From CAIWHR01 sp963830485 (lineage in GTDB: Bacteria > Pseudomonadota > Gammaproteobacteria > Burkholderiales > Casimicrobiaceae), in assembly GCA_963830485.1 (NCBI GenBank), contig CAWHNE010000025.1:1-64000 (forward strand): a DNA stretch of 64,000 nucleotides, in the 5' to 3' direction. A program made the translations under genes and the position numbers. The notes below the pieces were generated by a model. It saw only the letters and a list, made by a program, of their open reading frames with translations, was not told the DNA's origin and searched no databases. Positions 36,514-49,179 of the stretch are shown here, in pieces. Each line of letters starts with the position of its first letter. Positions within the stretch are counted from its first letter, which is position 1.

Positions 36514-37787
36514 ATGTTCGACGCGTCCCGCCGCTGGCTGCTCCCAGCTCGGCCCCGGCCTCATCACGGGCGCGGCCGACGACGACCCGAGCGGCATCGC
36601 GACCTATTCGCAGGCAGGGGCGCAGTTCGGGTACCAGATGGGCTGGACGGTGGTACTCACCTATCCGCTGATGGTCGGCATTCAGATGGTGAGCGCGCGG
36701 ATGGGTCGGGTGACCGGTCACGGCCTCGCGGCGAACATCCGTCGGCCACTTTCCGCGGCCGGTCCTCTACGCGATCGTCGCGATGCTGGTGGTCGCCAAT
36801 ACGATCAACGTGGCCGCAGACATCGCAGCGATGGGCGACGCGCTGGAGCTCGTCGTCGGCGGCCCCGAGCACGGCCATGCGGTCGTCTTCGGCGTCGCCT
36901 GCCTGCTGCTGCAGGTGTTCCTGCCCTACCAGCGCTACGTCCGCTACCTCAAGTGGCTGACGCTCGCGCTGCTGGCGTACGTCGCCGTGGTGTTCACGAT
37001 CGCCGTACCGTGGCGCGAGGCGCTCGCCGGCATCGTCTGGCCGCGGCTCACGCTGACCGGCGAAGCGCTGACCGTCATCGTCGCGTTGTTCGGCACGACG
37101 ATCAGCCCCTATCTCTTCTTCTGGCAGGCGGCGCAGGAAGTCGAGGAGGTCAATGCCGGACCCGGCCGCCGCACCGCTGACGCAAGCGCCGGAGACGGCG
37201 CGCCGGCACCTGCGGCGGATCAAGATCGACACGTACATCGGCATGGGCTTCTCGAACCTGATCGCGCTCTTCATCATCGTCAGCGCGGCGGCGACGCTGC
37301 ACGCGGCCGGCATCGCACGACATCCAGACCTCGGCCGCAGGCGGCCGAGGCGCTGCGGCCGCTCGCCGGCGACGCCGACGTTCCTGCTGTTCAGCCTCGG
37401 CATCATCGGCACCGGGATGCTGGCGGTGCCGGTGCTCGCCGGGTCGGCGGCGTACGCGGTCGCCGAGACGTTCGAATGGAAGAGCGGCCTCGATCTGCAA
37501 GCTCTGGAGGCCGCGAGTTCTACGCGATCATCGCGCTCGCGACGCTTGGGCGGCGTCGCGCTCGACTTCACGCCGATCGACCCGATCAGGGCGCTGTTCT
37601 GGAGCGCGGTCATCAACGGCGTGATCGCGGTGCCGATCATGATCGTGATGATGCTGCTCGCCGACGACCCAAGCGTGATGGGCGCGTTCACCGTGACGCG
37701 GCGATTGAAGGCGCTGGGCTGGCTCGCGACGCTGGACGATGGCAGCTGCGGTCGTCGCGATGTTCGTCACCGGCGGCCGGCACGTAG
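36514..37787 (+). CDS. NRAMP-like divalent metal carrier (many frame breaks)
   Basis: Repaired, about 415 residues with 11 transmembrane segments in the NRAMP/LeuT-fold order: LGPGLITGAADDDPSGIATY (helix 1), GWTVVLTYPLMVGIQMVSAR, FPRPVLYAIVAMLVVANTIN, ALFGTTISPYLFFWQAAQEV (helix 6), IGMGFSNLIALFIIVSAAAT, and a C-terminal LKALGWLATL. About ten single-base insertions (near 36548, 36752, 37163, 37318-37375, 37505-37550 and 37738) interrupt it. The metal motif DPGN of helix 1 is DPSG, and the MPH of helix 6 is ISPY, so the Asn and Met ligands of Mn/Fe carriers are replaced. This resembles NRAMP-related Mg-type carriers, but ion choice is inference. The exact stop depends on one more presumed insertion; otherwise it ends at 37876. 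Confidence 0.75.
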
Positions 37788-37794
37788 GGCGGCG

Positions 37795-38250
37795 TCAGCG
37801 CCCGCCCGGCGACTGGCTGCCGCCGCGGGCGTCGTCCTCCTCGCCCTCGTGGTACGGAAATCGCGTGTGGCCGTAGCGAATGACGAGCACGGCGACCGTG
37901 AGCAGCAGGATCGCCGCGGCGACCGCGAGCACCCGCACCTCGGTCAGGTCCTTGATATCGAGGATGATGTAGCGCGCCATCGCGACCATCGCGATGTAGA
38001 GCGGGAAGCGCACCGGCAGCTGTCCCGACTTGAAGTACTGGCCGATCATCGCCAGCACCTCGAGGTAGAGGAACATGAGCAGCAGGTCGGCCAGCGTGAC
38101 GCGCGCTGCGCGGACCATCGCGGCCACCTCCTCGACCATCGCGAAGGTGGTAGCGAAGCCGATCACGAGCAGGCCGACGTACTCGACGAAGGTCAGCCCG
38201 CGCAGGAAGAGGCCGTGAATGCGCTTCCACTCCGGACGATTGGGAATCAT
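37795..38250 (-). CDS. psiE: PsiE-family phosphate-starvation-inducible membrane protein
   Basis: 151 residues with four transmembrane helices (YVGLLVIGFATTFAMVEEV; TLADLLLMFLYLEVLAMIGQ; FPLYIAMVAMARYIILDIKD; VAAAILLLTVAVLVIRYG). The ARYIILDIK signature and overall size fit PsiE/PhoB-regulated family proteins, whose molecular role is unknown. No Pho box is evident upstream. It converges on the NRAMP-like gene and lies downstream of fba by 77 bp on the same strand. Confidence 0.88.
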   Translation of the reverse strand: MIPNRPEWKRIHGLFLRGLTFVEYVGLLVIGFATTFAMVEEVAAMVRAARVTLADLLLMFLYLEVLAMIGQYFKSGQLPVRFPLYIAMVAMARYIILDIKDLTEVRVLAVAAAILLLTVAVLVIRYGHTRFPYHEGEEDDARGGSQSPGGR

Positions 38251-38327
38251 CGATTATTTTCTTCCAGCCGCGGCGCGCTACGGCCGCGATCGCGGCCGTC
38301 CGGCGCGCCGTGCTCCATCGGACGTTT

Positions 38328-39392
38328 TCACCGCACGACCTGCGCGAGCTCGCCGGACTTGTACTTCGTTGCGACGGCGGAGAGCGGCATCGGCTTGATG
38401 CGCGAGCCCATCCCGGCACACCCGAACTGCTCGTAGCGGGTCTTGCAGATCTGCGTCGCGGCCTCGCGCGCCGGTTTCAGGTAATCGCGCGGATCGAACG
38501 CGCTCCTGTTCGTCGCGAGAAACTTGCGCACGGCCGCGGTCATCGCGAGCCGGATGTCGGTGTCGATGTTGATCTTGCGCACGCCGTGCTTGATGCCTTC
38601 CTGGATCTCTTCGACCGGCACACCGTAGGTTTCCTTCATCTCGCCGCCGTGTTCGCGGATGATCCGCAGGAGGTCCTGCGGTACCGATGAGCTGCCGTGC
38701 ATCACGAGATGCGTGTTGGGGATGCGCGCGTGGATCGCCTTGATCCGGTCGATCGCGAGGATGTCGCCGGTCGGCTTGCGCGTGAACTTGTAGGCGCCAT
38801 GCGAGGTGCCGATGGCGATCGCGAGCGCGTCGAGCTGCGTGTTCCGGACGAAGTCCGCGGCCTGGTCCGGATCGGTCAGCAGCATCTCGCGCGTCATCGT
38901 GCCCTCGGCGCCATGTCCGTCCTCCTTGTCGCCCTTCATCGTCTCGAGCGAGCCCAGGCATCCGAGCTCGCCTTCGACGGTGACGCCGATCGCGTGCGCC
39001 ATCGCTACGACCGTCTTCGTCACGTCGAGGTTGTAGTCGTAGCTCGCGACCGTCTTGCCGTCGGCCTGCAGCGACCCGTCCATCATCACGCTCGTGAATC
39101 CGAGCTTCATCGCCGACGAGCAGACTTCGGGCGATTGACCGTGGTCCTGATGCATCACCACAGGGATGGCAGGGTAGCTCTCGACCGCCGCCTCGATCAG
39201 GTGGCGCAGGAACACTTCGCCCGCGTATTTGCGCGCGCCGGCGGACGCCTGCATGATCACCGGGCTGTCCGTCGCGGCCGCGGCGGCCATGATCGCCTGC
39301 ACCTGCTCCAGGTTGTTGACGTTGAATGCGGGCAGGCCGTAGTCGTGCTCGGCGGCGTGGTCGAGCAGCTGGCGCATCGAAACGAGAGGCAT
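38328..39392 (-). CDS. fba: class II fructose-bisphosphate aldolase (CbbA/Calvin-cycle subtype)
   Basis: 354 residues, the length of the CbbA-type class II enzyme. Zinc ligands and active site: VVMHQDHGQSPE, TVEGELGCLGSLE, GTSHGAYKF and LVMHGSSSVPQDLL; KINIDTDIRLAMTAA binds substrate phosphate. It condenses dihydroxyacetone phosphate with glyceraldehyde-3-phosphate. AAGGAG lies nine bases before ATG 39392. It is last in the tkt...pyk-fba run; a Calvin-cycle role would need rbcL/prk, which are not in the window. Confidence 0.96.
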   Translation of the reverse strand: MPLVSMRQLLDHAAEHDYGLPAFNVNNLEQVQAIMAAAAATDSPVIMQASAGARKYAGEVFLRHLIEAAVESYPAIPVVMHQDHGQSPEVCSSAMKLGFTSVMMDGSLQADGKTVASYDYNLDVTKTVVAMAHAIGVTVEGELGCLGSLETMKGDKEDGHGAEGTMTREMLLTDPDQAADFVRNTQLDALAIAIGTSHGAYKFTRKPTGDILAIDRIKAIHARIPNTHLVMHGSSSVPQDLLRIIREHGGEMKETYGVPVEEIQEGIKHGVRKINIDTDIRLAMTAAVRKFLATNRSAFDPRDYLKPAREAATQICKTRYEQFGCAGMGSRIKPMPLSAVATKYKSGELAQVVR

Positions 39393-39507
39393 CGCGGGGC
39401 TCCTTCGGGGATGGGCGGAATTGGGCCTTCTATTTTACCGGGGGATGCGGTGCAGCCGTCACCCGGAAGGAATGAGCTGGTGCGCCGGGCAGGTCAACCC
39501 CGGTCCG

Positions 39508-40935
<1,428 letters not shown>

Positions 40936-41045
40936 GGGGTCCTTCCGAGCAAAACGCGCCGATGGTATGCCAATTCGGCGCGCGACGAAAACGAAGCGGG
41001 GCGGCGCGATTCGCGCGACGCTCGCGAGCGGTCGATCCCCGCCCG

Positions 41046-42341
41046 TCAGAAGTCCTGGACGACGATGCCCTGCACGGCGCCCGCGGGGCCGACGACGTAG
41101 ATCGTGTAGACGTTGCCTGCGATGAGCGAGACTCCCGGCAGCGTGAGCGCGGGTGTCGTGCTGCCGGCGGGGTCGAAGTCGAACTGGTAGGTCGTGCCGC
41201 CGGTCGCCGCATCGAGGAGCACGTATGGAGACGCGGCGTACTGCGCTACGCCCGCCGCAGCGAGCGTGCCGTTCGCGTAGACGTCGAGCGCGCCGAGCGC
41301 GGGCGAGACGTTGACGAAGCGGACCTGCGCCCTGGTCACGAGCGAACTCACGTTGAAGTCGGTGAGCACCAGGGCCCCGAGCGAGCCCGCGGCGCCGTAG
41401 AGCGCGATCGACGTGTCGGTGGCAGGTCCGAGCGTGGGTGAGGTCGACAGGAGCGTCGCGCCCGGCGTGGCCGCGGCCTCGACGGTGATCGTGCGCGTGC
41501 CCGCGTTCACGCCCTGGTAGTTCGACACGCCGGTGTAGGGAATGTTGGCGAGCGTGAGGCTGCCGTCGACGAACAGGTTCAGCGGCGACGCGACCGCCGA
41601 GGCATTCAGCGCCTTGAGCCGCGCGAGCCGGTTCGAGAGCGTCGTCGCCGGGCTGCCGTCGGTGAAGAGCGCGACGTTGACGAGGCGGCCGCTGCCACGC
41701 GAGTAGGCCGCCACGGTCTGCCCGCCACCGTCCGGGGCGGCGGGCAGAGGCGCGTCGAAGATCACTTCCTTCGTTCCGCTGCGGGTGATTCGGAGCTCGT
41801 AGGTTCCGAGCGGAACGTTCACGAAGTTGCTGAACGCGTTGTAGGGCAGGCCGGACACGACGGGCGACGCGGCCGCCAGATCCGCGCCCGCCGCGGTCAG
41901 GTAGGCGTCGATCAAGCCCGCGGTCGGCGAGACGTTGACGAGGCGAAATCCGAAGTTGCCCGACGGGATGTGGACCAGCAGCGTGTCGGTGAGCAGCATC
42001 CCGCCGGGGAGCGTCGACGGCCCGTAGGCGATGAACGTGTAGGCCGAGACGTTGGCGACCGACGCGGTCTCCGTAAAGGCCGGCGTCGCGCTGGCGCCGA
42101 GTCTCACGTTGAACGTGTAGTTGCCGGCCGTGATCCCTTCGTATCCGGTGAAGCTCTCGAACGGCGCCGCCGTCATGAAGGTCGTGTCGTCGGCCGTCAC
42201 GGTCACGGCGGTCGTGCCGGGCATCAGGTTGGCCACGCGCAGCGTGGTGCCGGTGCCGGTGCCGCTCGGATTGAGCCCGCAGCCGCCGAGCGCGACGGCG
42301 GCGAGGCAGACCGTGACAACGAGTGCGCGTGTGCGACGCAT
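41046..42341 (-). CDS. DUF4397 lipoprotein (copy 1)
   Basis: 431 residues. Lipoprotein signal MRRTRALVVTVCLAAVALGGC gives a lipobox LGGC. The mature part contains two DUF4397 units of about 190 residues, each starting with a TLRVANLMPG / QVRFVNVSPA strand and containing a Val/Thr-rich beta sandwich. Repeated phrases NFVNVPLGTYELR and SNYQGVNAGTRTITVEA show the internal duplication. It is probably outer-membrane or periplasm-anchored; family function is unknown. It follows a broken paralogue 33 bp upstream. Both are inserted between pgk and pyk. Confidence 0.85.
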   Translation of the reverse strand: MRRTRALVVTVCLAAVALGGCGLNPSGTGTGTTLRVANLMPGTTAVTVTADDTTFMTAAPFESFTGYEGITAGNYTFNVRLGASATPAFTETASVANVSAYTFIAYGPSTLPGGMLLTDTLLVHIPSGNFGFRLVNVSPTAGLIDAYLTAAGADLAAASPVVSGLPYNAFSNFVNVPLGTYELRITRSGTKEVIFDAPLPAAPDGGGQTVAAYSRGSGRLVNVALFTDGSPATTLSNRLARLKALNASAVASPLNLFVDGSLTLANIPYTGVSNYQGVNAGTRTITVEAAATPGATLLSTSPTLGPATDTSIALYGAAGSLGALVLTDFNVSSLVTRAQVRFVNVSPALGALDVYANGTLAAAGVAQYAASPYVLLDAATGGTTYQFDFDPAGSTTPALTLPGVSLIAGNVYTIYVVGPAGAVQGIVVQDF

Positions 42342-42374
42342 GAAGTTCTCCGAAGTGGCGCGTACGGCGGACCG

Positions 42375-43662
42375 TCAGCGGTCCTGGGTCAGCACGCCCT
42401 GCAGCGTGGCGCCCGAGCCGAGAAGATAGATCGTGTAGCCGTGCCCGCTCGCGAGGGTGAGCCCCGTTACGCTGAGGACGACCGTCGTGGTGCCCGCGTT
42501 GTTGAAGTCGAAGCGGTAGGCCGTGCCGGCGCTCGCCGCGTCGACGAGCGAATACGCCGACGCCGCGTTCGGGCCGAGCCCCGACACGATCTTCCCGAAA
42601 TTCGCGTAGACGTCGACCGCCGCGAAATCGGGCGAGATGTTGACGACGCGCAACTGCGCCCGACCCGGGACGATCAGCGGATTGGAATCGGCGAGCACGA
42701 GCGCGGTCATCGCGCCGGCCGTGCCGGAGAGCGCGATCGAGTTGTCGGTCGCGGGAACGAGGTTGGGTGTGAGTCGTGAGCAGCGTCGCGCCCGGACTGG
42801 CCGACGATTCGACGGTGATCGTGCGCGTGCCGGCGGCGATCGATCTGATACGGCGCGATCCCCGCGAACGCGAGGTTCGACACGCGCGAGGCTGCCGTCG
42901 ACGAACACGTTGAGCGGGGCGGGCACCGCGGTGCCGTTCGCGACCTTGAGCTGCGCGATCTGGCTGTTCGCGATCGCGCCGGTCGTCGACGAGGCCATGA
43001 TCGCCACGTTCACGAGCTTGCTGCTGCCGCGGCCGTAGGCGACGATCGTCTGGCCGGTGCCCGCCGCGAACGCAGGCGGCGTCGCGTCGTAGAGCACGTC
43101 CTTGGTTCCGGCGGTCGTGAGCCGCACCTGCAGAGCGCCTGCGGGCGTGTTGACGAAGTTCGACACCAGTCGCGAATGCCGCCGCCGTGACGACCGGCGT
43201 GGCGGCGGCGAGGTCGGCGCCCGGCGCGGTCAGGTAGAGGTCGACGCTGGGATCGGTCGCCGACATGTTCAGCACGCGCACCGCGAAATTGTCGCCGCCG
43301 GGCGAGCCGTACGGATCGGCGATGAGCACCGCCGCCGCGGCGCCCGGCGTGCCGGTCGTGACGTAGGTGTAGTCGACGCTGCTGCCCAGCGAGTAGATGG
43401 TGTCGACGAGCGACCCGGTGCTGCCGGGCACCGTGACCTTGAACTCCTGGTTGCCCGCGCCGACGCTCGTATAGCCGCCGATCGCCTCGAACGCGCCGCC
43501 GGTCATGAGCGTCGTGCCGCCCGCCGTCACCGTCACGCCCGTCGCGCCCGAGATGAGATTGAGGACGCGCACGTTGGCGCTGTCATTGGACGACTTCCCG
43601 CAGCCCCCGAGGAGGAGCGCGAGGAGACAGCCGGCGATGAGCAGCACGCGGGTCGGGGCCAT
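42375..43662 (-). CDS. DUF4397 lipoprotein (copy 2, four frame breaks)
   Basis: About 428 residues when repaired. Lipobox in LLALLLGGCGKSSND. It parallels copy 1: NVRVLNLISGATGVTVTAGG, PSVDLYLTAPGADLAAATPVV, SNFVNTPAGALQVRLTTAGT, VFVDGSL, and a second unit with QLRVVNISPDFAAVDVYANF ending LGSGATLQGVLTQD. Single-base insertions near 43167, 42884, 42845 and 42770 break the frame; removing each restores alignment to copy 1. The pair looks like a tandem duplication. It starts 29 bp after the pgk stop and so is probably on the same transcript. Confidence 0.8.
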
Positions 43663-43691
43663 GGGGTCTCCGTGATGAGGCCGGGGGTCGG

Positions 43692-44876
43692 TCAGGCGCT
43701 TCCGCGCTGCTCGAGCATGGCGACGGCCGGCAACGTCTTGCCCTCAAGGAACTCGAGGAATGCGCCGCCAGCGGTCGAGATGTAGGAAATGCGGTCGGCG
43801 ACGCCGAACTTGTTGATCGCGGCGATCGTGTCGCCGCCGCCGGCGATCGAGAACGCGCTGGAAGCGGCGACCGCCTCGGCGAGCGCCCGCGTGCCGGCGG
43901 CGAATGCGTCGATCTCGAAGACGCCGACCGGCCCGTTCCAGACGATCGTGCCGGCTTTCGCAACGATCGTCTTCAGCACTGCGATCGACGACGGGCCGAT
44001 GTCGAGGATCATGTCGTCGGGCTCGACGTTCTCGACCGCCTTCAGCGTCGGCGCCGCCGTCGGCGAAATTTCCTTCGCGCAGACGACGTCGACCGGGATC
44101 GGCACCTTGCCGGGCCAGGCGTCGAGGATCGCCTGCGCCTCGGGCACGAGGTCCTTCTCGACGAGCGACTTGCCGACATGGCCGTGCGCGGCGAGGATGA
44201 ACGTGTTCGCGATGCCGCCGCCGACGACGAGCACGTCGACCTTCGCCGCGAGCGCCTTCAGCACGGTGAGCTTGGTCGATACCTTAGAACCAGCGACAAC
44301 GGCGACGAGCGGCCGGGCGGGCTGCGCCAGCGCGCGGCCAAGAGCGTCGAGCTCCGCCGCCATCAGCGGGCCGGCGCACGCCGTCTTGGCATGTCGCGCG
44401 ATACCGTGCGTCGTCGCCTCCGCGCGGTGCGCGGTGCCGAACGCATCGTTGACGTAGACGTCGCAGAGCTGCGCCATCTTGCGCGCGAGCGCGTCGTCGT
44501 TCTTCTTCTCGCCCTTGTTGAAGCGGCAGTTCTCGAGCAGCACGACGTGCCCGGGCGCGAGCGCCTCGTGCCAGGCGCCGCCGTCGACCCAGTCGCGAAC
44601 GAGCGGTACCGGCAGCGCGAGGAGCTCGGAGAGCCGCTGTGCCACCGGCGCGAGCGAGTCCGCGGCGTTCCATTCGCCTTCGGTCGGACGGCCGAGATGC
44701 GAGGTGACCATGACGGCGGCGCCGCGCGCGACGCAGTCGCGGATGCCCGGGAGCGCCGCACGGATCCGCGTGTCGTCGGTGATCGCGCCGTGGTCGTCCT
44801 GCGGCACGTTGAAGTCGGCGCGGATGAACACGCGCTTGCCGGACACGTCGAGATCCGAGAGGCGGCAGAACGTCAT
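43692..44876 (-). CDS. pgk: phosphoglycerate kinase
   Basis: 394 residues, normal length. N-domain: GKRVFIRADFNVPQDDHG, MVTSHLGRPTEG and FNKGEKKNDDALARKMA; C-domain nucleotide site: VVAGSKVSTKLTVL, TIVWNGPVGVFEIDAFAAGT and IAGGGDTIAAINKFG. It moves phosphate between 1,3-bisphosphoglycerate and ADP. It lies 37 bp downstream of gap and is clearly in one operon with it. Confidence 0.97.
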   Translation of the reverse strand: MTFCRLSDLDVSGKRVFIRADFNVPQDDHGAITDDTRIRAALPGIRDCVARGAAVMVTSHLGRPTEGEWNAADSLAPVAQRLSELLALPVPLVRDWVDGGAWHEALAPGHVVLLENCRFNKGEKKNDDALARKMAQLCDVYVNDAFGTAHRAEATTHGIARHAKTACAGPLMAAELDALGRALAQPARPLVAVVAGSKVSTKLTVLKALAAKVDVLVVGGGIANTFILAAHGHVGKSLVEKDLVPEAQAILDAWPGKVPIPVDVVCAKEISPTAAPTLKAVENVEPDDMILDIGPSSIAVLKTIVAKAGTIVWNGPVGVFEIDAFAAGTRALAEAVAASSAFSIAGGGDTIAAINKFGVADRISYISTAGGAFLEFLEGKTLPAVAMLEQRGSA

Positions 44877-44913
44877 GGGGTTCGCTGCCCGTCGTGCGTG
44901 CGAGGCGGAGGCA

Positions 44914-45915
44914 TCAGCGCTTCGCGATCACGCGGATCATCTCGAGCACCTTGCACGAGTAGCCCCACTCGTTGTCGTACCAGGCGACGACCTTGATGAA
45001 CGTGTCGTCGAGCGCAATGCCGGCGTCCGCATCGAAGATCGACGTGCGGCTGTCGCCGCGGAAGTCGGTGGCGACGACCTTGTCCTCGGTGTAGCCCAGC
45101 ACGCCCTTCATCGGGCCGTCGGCCGCCGCCTTCATCGCCGCGCAGATCTCCTTGTAGGTCGCGGGCTTCGCGAGCTCGACGGTGAGATCGACGACGGAAA
45201 CGTCGGAGGTCGGAATGCGGAACGCCATCCCGGTCAGCTTCTTGTTGAGCTCCGGAATCACCTTGCCGACGGCTTTCGCCGCCCCGGTCGACGACGGGAT
45301 GATGTTCTCGAGGATGCCGCGCCCGCCGCGCCAGTCCTTGTTCGACGGCCCGTCGACGGTCTTCTGGGTCGCGGTCGCCGCGTGCACGGTCGTCATCAGT
45401 CCGCGCTTGATGCCCCACGTGTCGTGCAGCACCTTTGCGACCGGCGCCAGGCAATTCGTCGTGCACGACGCGTTCGAGATGATCGCCTCGCCGGCGTAGC
45501 GCTTGTCGTTGACGCCGAACACGAACATCGGCGTCTCGTCCTTCGAGGGCGCCGACATGATGACTTTCTTCGCGCCTGCAGCGAGGTGCTTCTCCGCGGT
45601 CTCCTTGGTGAGGAACAGGCCGGTCGACTCGACAACGATTTCGGCGCCGACGTCGTTCCACTTGAGCGCCGCGGGATCCTTCTCGGAGGTAAGCCGGATC
45701 CTCCGGCCGTCGACGACGAGCGTGCTGCCGTCGACCTTGATCTCGCCCTTGAAGCGCCCGTGCACCGAGTCGTACTCGAGCATGTAGGCGAGGTAGTCGG
45801 GCTCGAGCAGGTCATTGATGCCGACCACCTCGATGTCCGGAAAATCGCGCACCGCTGCGCGCAGCACCATGCGGCCGATCCGACCGAAGCCGTTGATGCC
45901 CACTTTGATCGTCAT
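44914..45915 (-). CDS. gap: glyceraldehyde-3-phosphate dehydrogenase, type I
   Basis: 333 residues. NAD site VGINGFGRIGRMVLRAA; catalytic Cys in SNASCTTNCLAP; TVHAATATQKTVDGP; phosphate site STGAAKAVGKVIPEL; C-terminal WYDNEWGYSCKVLEM. The conserved acidic residue for NAD preference is in VVGINDLLE. AGGAGAAG precedes ATG 45915. It is followed by pgk and preceded by an acetyltransferase gene coupled to tkt. Confidence 0.97.
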   Translation of the reverse strand: MTIKVGINGFGRIGRMVLRAAVRDFPDIEVVGINDLLEPDYLAYMLEYDSVHGRFKGEIKVDGSTLVVDGRRIRLTSEKDPAALKWNDVGAEIVVESTGLFLTKETAEKHLAAGAKKVIMSAPSKDETPMFVFGVNDKRYAGEAIISNASCTTNCLAPVAKVLHDTWGIKRGLMTTVHAATATQKTVDGPSNKDWRGGRGILENIIPSSTGAAKAVGKVIPELNKKLTGMAFRIPTSDVSVVDLTVELAKPATYKEICAAMKAAADGPMKGVLGYTEDKVVATDFRGDSRTSIFDADAGIALDDTFIKVVAWYDNEWGYSCKVLEMIRVIAKR

Positions 45916-45973
45916 GTTCTTCTCCTACTCCTCGGGGATGGGGGGAATGTCTTCATTGCTCTCGTGGGGAGGC

Positions 45974-46560
45974 TCAGGCGCAGGCGGCGTGGAGCGCCTC
46001 GAGATCGCGCCAGCCATAGCCTGCCTCGATCAGGTCGAGCCCGTCCCACTGGAACGGTTGTTCGACGACGAGCTCGGCACCGAGACGCTCATAGAATGCG
46101 CGCGCACCCCGGTTGGCCGCGATGACCCATGTCAACAGTCCCGTCGCGCCGTGTCCGCGCTGCGCACCGGCGACCGCGTCGACCAGCCGGCGGCCGGTTC
46201 CGGCGCGCTGGCGGTCGCGCCGAAGGTAGATCGCCGTGAGTTCGGCATTGAAGCCGTGTTTTTGTTCCACGAGCATGTTGCCACAGGCGAAGCCCGCGAT
46301 ACCGACGCCGTCGTCCGCGACGAAGATGCTCGCCGTGTTCGGTCCCGCGGTGAGGATCCGCTGCCAATGCGCGGCGTTGTCGTCGACGGACATCGCCGCG
46401 AGGTATGCCGCCGGCACCATGCCCGCGTACGTCGTCCGCCAGGCGTCGATGCGGACCTGCGCGATCGCCCGCGCGTCGTCGGGCCTCGCGCGACGGATCG
46501 TCACGTCGCGGGTCGCGCCGGCCGGGCGGGAAGCGGCAACCACGGACGACACGACCCGAT

Positions 46561-46564
<4 letters not shown>
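45974..46564 (-). CDS. GNAT-family N-acetyltransferase
   Basis: 196 residues from GTG 46564, which overlaps the tkt stop (GTGA). It reads VTIRRARPDDARAIAQVRID, AWRTTYAGMVPAAYLAAM, ELTAIYLRRDRQRAGTGRRL with the acetyl-CoA loop, and WVIAANRGARAFYERLGAE: a complete RimI-like GNAT fold. The substrate is unknown. Translational coupling to transketolase and position in front of gap are unexpected; it may acetylate a protein or small metabolite, but nothing in the sequence says which. Confidence 0.83.
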
Positions 46565-48606
<2,042 letters not shown>

Positions 48607-48813
48607 GGGAACGGTCGGCGGCGGCGGGAAGCGGGCGGCGGCGGGCGCGGGCGGAATCGCCCCGCGCGAAAACCTAAAATTCTATCGCGCCGCGGGGCTG
48701 TCTGTGCAATAATTGCGGATCGATTACATCGAGACGAATGTTCGGGATGGCGCTATGTGCCCTTCCGCCAGTGACGAGCTGGGGTGGGGCATTTTCATGA
48801 CAGGGGACGGCTG

Positions 48814-49179
48814 ATGGACGGTATCCATCTGTTGGGCGAATGGTATGGGTGCCCCGCCGACACGCCTGAGTTCACGCGCGCCGACGCGCTGCGCAAGCTC
48901 TGCCTCGACGTCACGGCTGCATCCGGGCTCACGATCGTCGGCGACTCGTTCCATCAATTCTCGCCGCAGGGCGTCACCGGCACGGTGCTGCTCGCCGAAT
49001 CACACCTTGCGATCCACACGTGGCCCGAGCATGGCTTCGTCACGGTCGACGTCTACGTGTGCAACCTCGCGACCGACAACACGGCGAAAGCCGAGCACCT
49101 CTTCCGCGCGCTCGAGACGGCGCTGAAACCGCAGCGCACGAAGTTCCACTCGATTCGCCGCGGCGGCCAGGATGCCTGA
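48814..49179 (+). CDS. speD: S-adenosylmethionine decarboxylase proenzyme
   Basis: 121 residues from ATG 48814; a longer frame from 48784 is not conserved. The self-cleavage site is LAESHLAIHTWPEHGF, where the Ser becomes the pyruvoyl cofactor; FSPQGVTGTVLL and DVYVCNL are also standard. It produces decarboxylated SAM, the aminopropyl donor for spermidine. Its end overlaps the speE start by eight bases, giving a tight two-gene operon. Confidence 0.94.
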   Translation: MDGIHLLGEWYGCPADTPEFTRADALRKLCLDVTAASGLTIVGDSFHQFSPQGVTGTVLLAESHLAIHTWPEHGFVTVDVYVCNLATDNTAKAEHLFRALETALKPQRTKFHSIRRGGQDA

